Assembly (NCBI RefSeq): GCF_036711975.1
Contig: NC_091973.1
Coordinates: 16,740,001 to 16,804,000 of the forward strand
DNA: 64,000 bases
Direction: 5' to 3'
Origin: Onthophagus taurus
Taxonomy: Eukaryota; Arthropoda; Insecta; Coleoptera; Scarabaeidae
The position numbers and the translations under genes were made by a program. The notes beneath the pieces are model-generated. The model was not told the DNA's origin. It saw only the letters and a list, made by a program, of their open reading frames with translations, and ran no database searches. Position 1 is the stretch's first letter. Each line of letters opens with the position of its first letter. Shown piece by piece: positions 18,535-28,820 of this stretch.

Positions 18535-19150
18535 CTCTAAATAATAATATTGTTTAATCGTTAACTATAACGCTCCTCTACCGCACTTACATGTTAATTA
18601 AACTTTTTGAACTGTAATACTAATAATAAATGCTCCTTATTCGATTTATGTAATTTATGGTTTTTAAATAAATATATAATCTGTAAATATCTTTAATTTT
18701 TCCTTATCGCTTCCGTATCGCGTGAATATCAACCTCTTTATTAAACTCTCGCCAACATTATTTTGGAGCCTGCCTACCAACATCTTTAATGTTTTGCGAT
18801 GAAGCAAGAAAATTGGAGTATCAGCTAAAAATGTGATAAATTTTTCGGTTTGAAGCATCGTTAACGAGATATTTACCATTTTATAACCTCCAAGCCAAAC
18901 GCTTTATGTCCTAACATATCAAGGTCTCGATGTGTCGATGATGACATCATCATGATAAGGTCCATCGACCTAGATAGTCTCATCCAAAATGTCACGACAA
19001 AAGGAGGGCTCTTAAAGAATGCTGCGCTCTGATTGGCTGAATTAAAAATACGGACGTAGCCAGAACCTCAAACGAGGTATTAGTGATGAAGATAAAATGT
19101 GATTTCGGACCCCTATGTTAAATCTTATGGGATTTTGGTCTAGAACTAGC
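18535..19150 (+). repeat. Polinton-derived dispersed repeat, copy with ATPase fusion
   Basis: It is collinear with 32220-32735, including a block with ACCAACATCTTTAATGTTTTG, a conserved block around GATATTTACCATTTTATAACC, the palindromic ATCGATGATGA region, an inverted CCAAT (GATTGG) and the end TTATGGGATTTTGGTCTAGAA. It runs directly into an ATPase gene fragment with the same junction as the second copy. Confidence 0.7.
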
Positions 19151-19402
19151 GTTGATAGTTTCTACATATGTTAATCTTATGCACGAATTCCTAAATATCT
19201 AATACGAGATAACACCAATTTTATTATTCTATTCAAACAAGACAATTTAAATTTACAACACGTGTATGATGAACATGTCGGTACGGATCTACCATTTGAC
19301 AAATTCAAATTAATGTGTACCGAATGCTGGAAGGATAAATATAGATTTCTGGTTATCGATAAGGATAGAGACCTAAACAATGGACGTTATAGGAAAACAT
19401 GT
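19151..19402 (+). pseudogene. C-terminal fragment of a Polinton packaging ATPase
   Basis: The plus frame reads SFYICQSYARIPKYLIRDN, FIILFKQDNLNLQHVYDEH and NNGRYRK, matching the last third of the ATPase at 4600-5391. The Walker A and B parts are missing because the fragment starts abruptly at the dispersed repeat. Confidence 0.8.
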
Positions 19403-19543
19403 TAACATCACATTCAACTATAATCATTCCTTTTAAAACATTACTTTATCAAAATATCCTTCATTTAACAGCCGGATGTCAGCCCGAACTGACCTATTTG
19501 TACATCCATCCGTCTGTCTGTCTGTCTCTCTGTCTGAGTAATC

Positions 19544-19740
19544 ATGCCTCTAACAAGAACCACCAAACGGAAAGATAAAGTGAAACAGGAGATTATAAAA
19601 GCTAGTAATGCGATTCCAATGAAACATATGGCATTGGCCAAGAGGGTTCTCGGAGAATGCTATGCTCTGATTGAGCAACCCTGCACCCCGCGCTCTATCC
19701 GCCCGCATCCCGCACCCAGCCGGAACCAAACGCTTTATGT
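19544..19740 (+). pseudogene. N-terminal fragment of a Polinton basic protein
   Basis: It begins ATG with MPLTRTTKRKDKVKQEIIK, a lysine-rich helical start resembling that of the protein at 2889-4034, and stops being recognisable after about 60 codons where another dispersed repeat begins. A near-identical copy is at 40557-40720. Position after the ATPase fragment fits Polinton order. A TCTG-type microsatellite precedes the ATG. Confidence 0.6.
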
Positions 19741-19990
19741 TCGGATGTATGAAGGCCTCGATATATCGATGATGACGTCATCGTGATAAGGCCCATCGAT
19801 CTAGATAGTCTCATTCAAATTTCCCGCCAAAAGAAGGTTCTTGGAAATGATGCGCTCTGATTGGTTGAATTTAAAATGTGGCGTGGAAAGAACCTCGAAA
19901 GGAGGTAGTGGTGGGGATAAAATGTGAATTTGGACCCCTATGTAAAATCTTATGGGATTTTGATTTAGAACGCACATAGCTATACTACTG
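19730..19990 (+). repeat. Polinton subterminal repeat, second copy
   Basis: It contains AACGCTTTATG, TGACGTCA at 19773-19780 inside ATCGATGATGACGTCATCG, the TCTAGATAGTCTCATTCAAAT block and the inverted CCAAT, and ends GATTTAGAACGCACATAGCTA. It is the best preserved copy in direct orientation to 18890-19150. Its end joins an R1-type LINE fragment at about 19990. Confidence 0.75.
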
Positions 19991-21660
19991 GCGCTCGGTA
20001 AATATAAAGCGAATATCTGGGCTACGAAAAGGGCCGGCTGGGCCAAGTTCGTCGAGAAGAACCGCGATGATCCGTGGAGCCTAGTATACAAGGTTGTGAT
20101 GGACAAAGTGCCCGTGCGAAATCTGATATCGTCGGTAACTTCTAACGGGTCGGAGGTGATAGGGTGGGCGGAAACGGCGAAGTGCGTGCTTGGCGCCCTA
20201 ATGCGGTATAATGTGCGTGAGGCGTGCTAAAGGATCTTTATAATATGTGCTTTGAGCTCAAACGTTTTCCAACACAGTGGAAGCGAGCAGTGGCGGTTAT
20301 GCTCTTAAAAGATAAATCGAAACCGGCTACGAAGCCTAAGTCATACCGCATTATATCATTGTTACCGGTCTTGGGGAAATTACTAGAAAGAATATTATGG
20401 TCAAAAATTGATAGTCACTACGAGGCGAACGTCGGCCATAGTCCGCGGCAATTTGGCTTTAAAAAGGGGTTGGGGACGGTGGACGCGCTGTGCGTGGTGA
20501 GACGTGCGGTCACCGGAGCGACAAAGAAATATGCCCTCGGCGTATGGACATAACGGCGGCATTCGATAACTTGCCCTGGCCGGCGGTATTAAAACGTTTG
20601 CGGCAAGCGCGGGTACCGGGGAACGTTTACGAGGTAGTTCGGGACTACTTCCGTAGGAGGCGAATGGTGATGTCGTCGGACCCTGGAACCGTGGAGAGAC
20701 TGGTTACAAGACGATGTCCCCAGGGCTCTGTCTTGGGACCACGGTTTTGGAACATCGTCCTGGATGAGTTGCTGGGCTACAAGGCTAAGGGTGTACATAT
20801 GGTGGCCTACGCCGATGACGTGCTGTTGCAAGTCAGCGCCGACCGTCGGGCAGAACTGGAACGAAAAGGAAATGCGGCGCTTCTGCACGTGGACGGGTGG
20901 ACCAGGGACAACGGTCTGCAGGTGTCTACTGCCTAGTCTTGTATGATCCTCCTCAGCGGCTGGCTTGCGCGAAATCCGATTCTCCGTCTTGATGGTGACA
21001 GCATTTCCTATAAAAGGGAAATTAAGTACTTGGGGGTCATCATCGACGAGAGATGGACGTTCCTGCCCCATCTGACCCACGTCAGAGATAAGGTTTTGGT
21101 GTTGGTCGAGAGATTGAGGCGAGTGATGAGGACGGAGTGAGACTTGGGGCGCAGCGCTATGGCTACCGTATATGACGGACTATTTCTGGGCGTTTGCCTT
21201 TATGGTGTGCAGGTCTGGGGGGACCGGGTGAGTAACGTCCACTTTAAACGTAAATTAGTCTCGTTGCAGCGAACAATGCTCCTTGGAATGTGCTGGCGGG
21301 TTGTCCTCCGTTATATTTGGTGGCGGCCGCGCTGGGACTACTGGGAGAGATCAGGCGAAACAAGGTCCTTGCTGGGTTTCCACGGTGCTGCCGCAGGGAG
21401 CTCGAACCTGAAAAGGAAAAAGTATATGAAATTACAAGTAATGCAACAATGGCAGCGAGAATGGGAAGTGGGTGATCACGGAAGAGTGACCTTCCGATTT
21501 GTGCCGGAGGTGAGGCATAGGTGGCCGGACTGGTTGCGCATTGGATTGCACATGGGCTTCGTACTCACTGGACATGGCCCGATAAGGCAGAATGTCCACA
21601 AATTGGGGTTGGAGGAAAGCGACCTTTGCTCATGTGGAGCTGGCAGTGGTTACCTGGTGC
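19990..21660 (+). pseudogene. R1-clade LINE ORF2 fragment
   Basis: Broken frames encode the linker before the RT (AGWAKFVEKNRDDPWSL), RT motifs (RIISLLPVLGKLLERILW, FGFKKGLGTVDAL, CPQGSVLGPRFWN, VAYADDVLLQ), the thumb (YLGVIIDERWTFLPHL) and the C-terminal region (GLHMGFVLTGHGP and a CSCGAG zinc-finger relic). The endonuclease domain is absent. Several frame changes occur (near 20225, 20550, 20940, 21143). It resembles the copy at 54260-56300. Confidence 0.85.
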
Positions 21661-22860
21661 GTGGGGCCCCGCCTCCACGTAGCAGGGACGGTAACTTCTC
21701 CCTTCGGGGGGAAGGCTCAGTGGGCAAGTACAAATGATAGAGAGTGTTTGGAGCGGCAATAGGCTAAGCCCAGGTACCGCATGTTGTTTTTGGGTATGTT
21801 GTGTGTGTGTATCCCTACCTACTTCACTCCTAACTCGCTGTTCAGTCGCCACAGCGTTAACACGCGTTTTGGATGCGCTCTGCTTTAGATCGTTAAATTT
21901 AGTGGTTGAAGTATTGTTTTTCGTCGAGAAAAGTGTATAAACAATTGTATTAACAGTTATTCTTAGTGTTAAGTTAGCGGTTAGTGAAGAAACAATTATA
22001 GTGTGATAGTTGTTAGAGTTTTGGTGGTTAAATCATTAGTATAGACGATATAAGGTCGATAATTGCTGGCGATAGTAGAGTCAGTGTGGGACACAAAGAG
22101 TCTCTGTGCAAGCGAGATAAAGAGATTTTCGGCGTGGTGTGATTGTAAGTCGCATGACGTCAGTTGTTTGCCACGGGATGTAGAAAAATTTCGAATCGCC
22201 AACTTGAAAATTTTTTTTAATTTTTTCGACTTTGGATGACTAGTTTCGAAGAGGGTTTTCTCGGCGGGAGTGAACAGTTAAGGGTAAGTGATCATCCCTC
22301 CACATTGGAAATTTCCGCGGGAAAAGAGTTGCAGTGAAGTGCCCTTTCCCTATTTTAGGGAAATTTGTGGGATCCCTAGGGAAAAAGGGAAATTTGGGTA
22401 TTATCTAGGGGAAAAGATAGGCATGTATAATGGCAACATTTTTTATATTTCAAACTTTTAATTTTTAAAACTTTTGATTTTTTATACTGAGCAACCACCC
22501 ATTTCTGCAAAATTGAAAGTTAAAAGTTAACCTTAGATACCCAGATATACAGCGCAGTACTGCAATAGTCTAGCTTTAATTTTTTAAATCGGGGAAATCC
22601 CGAATTAGTTGGAATTTTGAGAGAAACCGAACTGTAACTGCGAATTGATGCATTATAACCAATTATAACAGTTGAACTTGCTAAGCCAACACCGTGTTTC
22701 CGTGCTTGTGCATTTAAAGAATATTGATTAAATTCAAACATTTTTACAAATGATTAAAGGTAAGTTTAATTTTTATCCAAATTCGCTAACATTTTCCGCT
22801 GCATATCCGTGTGAATTTAAAATTGTACGGTTTTGATATCATTGTGTTTTTGTTTTCAAA
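21660..22860. other. LINE 5' leader-like sequence and unassigned DNA
   Basis: 21680-21800 resembles the stretch at about 57130-57290 (GGGCTAAGCC, GTGTGTGT, CCCTACCTAC), so it is probably the 5' leader of another R1-clade copy. 21860-22300 is unassigned apart from TGACGTCA at 22155-22162. 22330-22860 is probably 5' DNA of the following hAT element, with repeated AGGGAAATTT motifs. Confidence 0.4.
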
Positions 22861-23862
22861 CAGAAAAATGATTGATTCGGATAGCAGCACGCATAGTGAC
22901 GATGAAATTCAACCTGGACCATCGACGTCTGCTTCCATATCTCCTCCAGCTAAAAAGAAGAAGACTACCGCAACTTCTAGTATTACTACCGCATCTAGCA
23001 AAAAGAAAAAATATACTCAAAGTTTTCGAGACAAATGGATGGAGAATCTTTGTGAAAAAAAGACTATACAGCCGGTCTTTCTGAAATTGTGAAACACGAA
23101 AATGGATTTTCCCACAAACAAAAATGTAAAACCATTGCTAACCAACCTACATTATTACAATTTACTGAACCAAATGTTAATTTCGAAAAATCAGTGCAAA
23201 GTTCAGAAATTAGAATAAGTTCTTTTATTGCTGAACATAACTTGTCGTTTCGTATTTCTGATCATTTAACACAATTAATTAAGGCATGTTCCCCAGACTC
23301 AAAAATAACAGCTAAAATAACTTGTGGCAAAACTAAATGTTCTAGTATAATTAAAAATGTAACGGGAGAGGCTTTAAAGAATCAATTAATAGACAAACTA
23401 AAGACCAGTAAATTTTCGCTGATAATTGACGAGTCAACTGACAGATGCTCAATTAAACATTTGTGCTTGGTTACTAAAATTTAAATTAAGAATAGAATAC
23501 AAGATTGTTTTTTGACTTTAATACCTTTAGCCGATGGCACTGCAAAGAATATATATCAAAATATTGTTCAATATTTCAACGAAAACGGTATTAATTACAA
23601 AACAAACATGGTTGGCTTTGCAGCAGACGGAGCTAACGCTCACAATTCTGTAAAAATGTTATTTTTAAATGACATTCCTAATCTATTTATTCAAAAATGT
23701 ATATGCCACTCGTTTGTACTTTGTGCATCACATGCTGCAAATAAAATTCCCCAAATAACATTTAAAAGTTGAGGAGCTAAGTAGAGAACTATATAAATAT
23801 TTCCAATACAGTTTTAAAAAAACAAGAGAATTTTTAAAATTTCAAGAATTTGCGAACATTAA

Positions 23863-26066
23863 CCCTTTCGCTGCGCATAGCGGTTTACACGTTGCTTGAT
23901 CTATGCTCGCTAAAACTTCGCTCGCGAGAATATTCGTTAGGAGCAGTTTTACGCTTACGAATATATTCGCTTAGAGCAGCATACCGTATTTTAATATTTA
24001 TTCATTATTGTTAGTACTTTTTTTTTCGATTATTAAAAATTGATTCATTTTATAGTGTTTATAGTGTTGGAAGTTAATAGGTTAAGATTAAAAAACACAT
24101 AAAGAAACAACTTTACAAAAATATATTTAGAAAGGCTATAAAAATGAAGCAAACTTCTGGGAAAATATAACAAAATAAGATTTATAAAAGCTATTTTTTA
24201 GGTATACACTAATTTACTACGTAAGATTCTTTTTTGTGTGATACACTTCAAAACAGGGTACTATACAAAGTGCAGCATGACATGGGGCGCACATATGCCT
24301 AGATTCTGCGCGTTTCTTTTTCTTCTCGCACACCACGCATCTTTTCGTTGGACGCGCTTTGTTTGCCGTGGATGGCACTAAAGACGGGAAATGTCTTTCC
24401 GTTAGACGCAGATCGGACTCAGCATTTGTAGGTCTTCTTCCTCCACCACAACGATCAAGAGGGGTGTGATATTTCGTTATTACTTGTTTTACAAGGTTCA
24501 ATTGAAACGTTGCAACTGATATATTATCACCGCTCTTCGTTTTATCTAAGTGGTACGAATTTAAAACTGCAAGGTCCAAAAGATGAAAAATACTTTCTTG
24601 TACCATTTCATACATTTTCTGACACACTCAATTGATGAAAGAAGCATATTTGATTTGTCAACAGATCCCATATTTAAGTTATATTCAAGTATGCAACTTG
24701 GCTTTTGAATTCTGTCTCCTGTGCGGTGGTCGATTTTTCCAGTATCCCTCATTTCTGCTTTAAAGCAACTCGTCAGCATGCGAATCTCACGCTTATTTTG
24801 CCATTTTAGCGCTAAAAGAGAGTCTGTGGATTGAAGTATCACCTGCCCTGATTGTAGTTTTGCGCCAGATTGGGCATATGTTTCCTGGACGCCTTGACTA
24901 TCCCACAAGTATTTGTTTTGAAACCATGAAGATAAGAAAATAATGTTGGACTCGAATACCAGTTGTCAACAAATAACGTATGACCTTTGTTCAAGTAGGG
25001 AGTCATCAGGGTCATAACTATATCCCCAGATTTTCCAAGATATTCTACTCCAGTCGTTCCCACATTTGTAGTTGCTCCTGTATATATAATAAGGTCAAGA
25101 ATGTGGCCAGTCTCGCAATCGCAAAGCATGAAAAATTTAATTCCAAATCGATGACGCTTCGATGGGATGTATTTTTTGAAGAACGCTCTGCCTTTGTACA
25201 ACATGAGGCTTTCATCAATACATCAATTTTGGAAGGGATAAAAACTATTTTTGAACGTTGTTCTCAAGTGATCAAAAATTACTCTGATTTTGCGTAAAGT
25301 ATCCCTTTCAACTGGTTCGATATTATTATCTACGAAATGTAACAACCGCAAAATAAGTAAATAACGATCACGTTTCATAAGGCGCCCAAAAATTGGAGTT
25401 GATAAATATGCATCTGACGTCCAATAAGCTTGGATATTCAATTTTTTTGTTTGTGGCATTAGAATCGTTACTGCTAAAAGCAGTACATTTCTTTGAAATC
25501 AATAGGTTTCCATCGTTTGAGGCGAGACTGATTTTGAATTTCTTGTTTGTTTACATATTCGTAAAATTTGTTTGTTTCCTCAGCTATAATTGTTACAATG
25601 TCCTCGGTAAAAAAACATTGGAAGATATCAAGTTCAGTTGGTGATTCAGGTAAGTCTTTTACTTTGCAACCAGAATTTTTATGGTCAAATTTAAAAACAG
25701 TAGGTTTGAAATCTTTTTGCTGCCAAACAAAATTGCCTCGGGCAACTTTGGTAGGTGGTTCTGTCGGATCAACTTCTTCAACAATGTCTTCGGCGTCACT
25801 TTCTGACTGGGTGTCTTGAGCATCGGCGTCGGTAGCATGCACTAATTGTCGGTAATACACGTATTACTTTTACGAAAATGAATCATATTTTTTATTCTTA
25901 CCTTCATTTGCTTCCTCGTCGGTATCGATCCATCCATCATCGCTCTGATCCTCTAAATGACCAATAAAGTCTTCTTCACTATTACTATTTTCCAATATAG
26001 CCAAAAGTTCTTTGTCAGTTAGCGGTTTAGATCGGCGATACATTTTCGTCTGTAGCAGTGAAAGGG
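23863..26066 (-). mobile_element. piggyBac element 1 inside hAT
   Basis: The 2204-bp element has short terminal inverted repeats CCCTTTCGCTGC and GCAGTGAAAGGG and is flanked by TTAA (23859-23862) and TTAC (26067-26070), a piggyBac target with one substitution. It contains a single degraded transposase gene on the minus strand. Confidence 0.9.
24217..26043 (-). pseudogene. piggyBac transposase pseudogene with a small intron
   Basis: The N-terminus starts at ATG 26043 (MYRRSKPLTDKELLAIL). A 60-bp intron is predicted at 25842-25901 (GTAAGA donor, TTAG acceptor) and splicing keeps the frame. The catalytic Asp regions are recognisable in CIDESLMLYKGR, TLFVDNWYSS and SVDKSN, and the cysteine-rich C-terminus (CVVCEKKKKRAESRHMCAPC) is the usual zinc-binding domain. 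Three frame changes (near 25465, 24870 and 24600) and an in-frame TGA near 25223 inactivate it. Confidence 0.85.
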
Positions 26067-27269
26067 TTACACCCCATAAATTGTTACGTCCCTCTCAAAC
26101 TCGGTGGCTGAGCCTTCACCAAGTAGTCTCTCGTATTTTGGAACAATGGAATGCTCTAAATCTTTTTTCATAGACGCAGTTGTTTCAGATAAATTAAAGT
26201 CAACAGAAAATATTTTCCAAAAACTCCAAAATAAAACTATCAAAATTTATTTAGAATTTCTTCATTATGTTTTACCATATTTTAATGATTTAAATCGGGA
26301 GATGCAGTCTGAGACACCAAAAATTCATTTATTATATAAGTCTATATCGATTACAACAAAAACTTTAATGGAAATGTTTTTAAAGCCAGATTATTTAACA
26401 TGGATAACAGCAATGGAAAAAATTCAGTATCAATGCAAAGATAATTTTTTAAATCTAGAAGACATTTATTTGGGCGGTAGAGCCACTACAAGTTTAAGTT
26501 CCCCTTCCTTATCGGAAGTTGAAAAACAGGCCATAACAAAAAATTGCTTATTTTTTTTGATAGAAGCTGTAGAACAGATCTATAAAAGGTTTGATTTCCA
26601 AAGAAAAGATTTTCAGTTCTTAGAAATATTGTTGCCGGAAAACATAAAAAATAAAAAACATCCTTCCATTGTCCCATTGGTAATCGAATTTAAATTGTCC
26701 GGCATTGTTGAAAACAATTTTAACGAACTAGATAGGGAGTGGAGGAAACTACGAAATCTCGATAATTTGGCCGAAATGGACAACGAAGCCCTAATTTTCT
26801 GGGACAATATTTCCGCCTTAAAAACAGGTGACAATAACTTAGCATTTCCACTAGTTTCTAAATTTCTTAATTATAATTTTATACTGCCCCATTCCAGCGC
26901 TGCAGTAGAGCGCATGTTTTCAACTGTAAACATAATTAAATCAAAAATCAGAAACAAATTAAGTAAATTAATTATACCAAACAAATGTTTAGTAATAATT
27001 TTTTTGTTATAATTCAGAAATAAATGAGGCCATGTTAAAGAACATGTCATATAAAAAACTCTATGACCATAAGTCGAAGACTGCTTCCAATGAGTCTAGT
27101 GACTCAGAATAATTTAAAATTTTTGAAATTTACGATTTTTATGTATTTGTTTTAATATAAAAATAAACATTTAAGGCTTTTTACGCTTAAAAAAACAAAA
27201 ACGTTAGTTTGTTTTAAATTTAGGGAAAAATTATCTGATCTAGGGAAATTTTTGCGGGAAGACAGACTT

Positions 27270-27480
27270 TCGAGGTTCTGGCCACGCCCACATTTTAAAT
27301 TCAACCAATCACAGCGCAGAATTTCCAAGAACCCTCTTTTGGCGACAAATTTGAACGAGACTATCTAGATCGATGGGCCTTATCACGATGACGTCATCAT
27401 CGATACATGGAGGCTATGATACATTCGGACACGAAGCGTTTGGCTTGGAGGTTATAAAATGGTGAATATCTCGTTAACGA
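27270..27480 (-). repeat. Polinton subterminal repeat, reverse copy
   Basis: Reverse-oriented copy of the repeat at 19730-19990, starting TTTCGAGGTTCTGGCCACGCCC and containing TGACGTCA at 27389-27396 within a longer palindrome. It directly follows the hAT 3' end. Confidence 0.75.
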
Positions 27481-27519
27481 TGCTTCAAATCGAAAAATAA
27501 ACCGAAAAATTCCTCCCTA

Positions 27520-27860
27520 CAACCTCCTGTCGCCTATAACAAGCACGAACAACATGGCACGGGTGAAAACTGCTAAAACGGCAGTTTTTACTTATCGAGC
27601 TGATGACGTCATGTCGCCGGATCGTGTGGTGCTTGGTGGTGATGGTGACGTCATCTAGACAATCATGTCATGTGACGTCATCATTCCCTTTAATGGATAG
27701 GGGTTAACCACGGACCGTGGTTTAATCCGTGGAAAATTACCGGTTGAATAACCTGTTTCAACCTCGGTTCAACCCTGGTTCAACCCCTGTTCAACCCTAG
27801 TTCAACCCCTGTTCAACTTGGGTTAACTGGTTATTATGCTGATGCGAAAAACTTTATTAA
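27520..27860. promoter_or_regulatory. TGACGTCA cluster and short tandem repeats
   Basis: Three TGACGTCA palindromes occur within 77 bp (27604-27611, 27646-27653, 27673-27680). They are followed at about 27745-27830 by repeats of a roughly 13-bp unit built on GGTTCAACCC. No gene could be assigned; a decayed promoter or element end is likely. Confidence 0.45.
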
Positions 27861-28820
27861 CGTTGTTACAATGTTCATTAGAACATTTTAGTTTATTAAT
27901 TTTTTTGTAGAGGGGAAGGTTAATTTAAAAATTTAAATAATTTTTACGTAAGTAAAAGTACGGTGACCTCGAATTAGGACTAATTGTAGGTAAGTGTGTG
28001 AAAGTGAAAGATCTCCGTTTGAAGCGTTGCGTGAATTACATCATCCTTCTAGATACTTCTATTGCACATTCCCCCACTCCCCCTAATAATTTTTCAGGAA
28101 TATATAATTACATGTTTTTTATAATTTATTTAGTTTGACAACTATTTAGTAGCTAACAGGTTACACTTATTATTAACCGAAAAAATCAATTTCGAACCTT
28201 GAACTGGACATTCCATATCCAATTAAGTGTACCAAACGTGTTGAAACCGATGAAGCAATGAGTGGAAATTAAATAATAATTTATTAAGGAAGTGGAGGGG
28301 GCGCGGCCGCCTATCAAATCTACCTACTCATTTACAAATCGTTCAGTTGAACATCAACTTCCATAGTTTGCGGACTCAATAACATATAGGTAATCCTGCA
28401 TCTCATGCGAGAAGTTATAACCACAATCTTCGTTGTTCTAGAATGGCTTCAACATCAGGCAAAACCATGACTTTTTCAAGACCTGTGGAGGAAATGCGTC
28501 AGAGAGTTCTAAGTGTTGTAGGGAGAGATATAGAGCTGGGCAATAAAGGATTGTAGTCGTTATATTAAGGTGATGAACGCTGCGCTAAAGGTAGCCAACA
28601 CAAGTGGTGAGAAGCACCACATAACAACTTGTGCTGGGCACATGCATACATTCCGAGGCATTCTAAAATCGCTCCGGGACGTAACTGGGGCCGAGTACAG
28701 ACCAACTAACCCGAATCGCGAAAACTTTAGAAGCTCGCGGGTACCTTCAGACGACGTTCTCCAACAGAATGAGAACAGGGGTCATCATTAACCTGACGCA
28801 CAAGGACCCATGACTATTTA
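27860..28820. other. Unassigned, possibly decayed Polinton ORF
   Basis: AT-rich to about 28290, then a short ORF from ATG 28443 (MASTSGKTMTF...) to 28555, and an open frame at 28570-28791 with CAGHMHTFRGILKSLRDV. Neither matches a family I know. They directly precede the polymerase relic. Confidence 0.3.

Larger units (their letters stand above)
22867..27112 (+). pseudogene. hAT transposase, interrupted by piggyBac
   Basis: A hAT-family transposase broken by frame changes near 23080, 23480 and 23770 and by a 2.2-kb insertion. Recognisable parts are the acidic/basic N-terminus, the RNase H-like start FSLIIDESTDRCSIKHLCLV, GFAADGANAHNSVKM, the CHSFVLCASHAANK helix region and, beyond the insertion, 26104-27012 ending in the hAT dimerisation motif SSAAVERMFSTVNIIKSKIRN. 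The frame is continuous across the insertion once the piggyBac copy and one 4-bp target are ignored. The terminal inverted repeats could not be defined. Confidence 0.85.

Noticed and set aside
22330..27270. Defined terminal inverted repeats for the hAT element
   Set aside because: AGGGAAATTT-type motifs occur at both sides but no clean CAG...CTG ends with an 8-bp target duplication could be aligned.
27554..27658. 34-codon ORF beginning MARVKTAKTAV, recalling a histone H3 tail
   Set aside because: The resemblance covers only a few residues, the ORF contains two CRE palindromes as codons and is very short.
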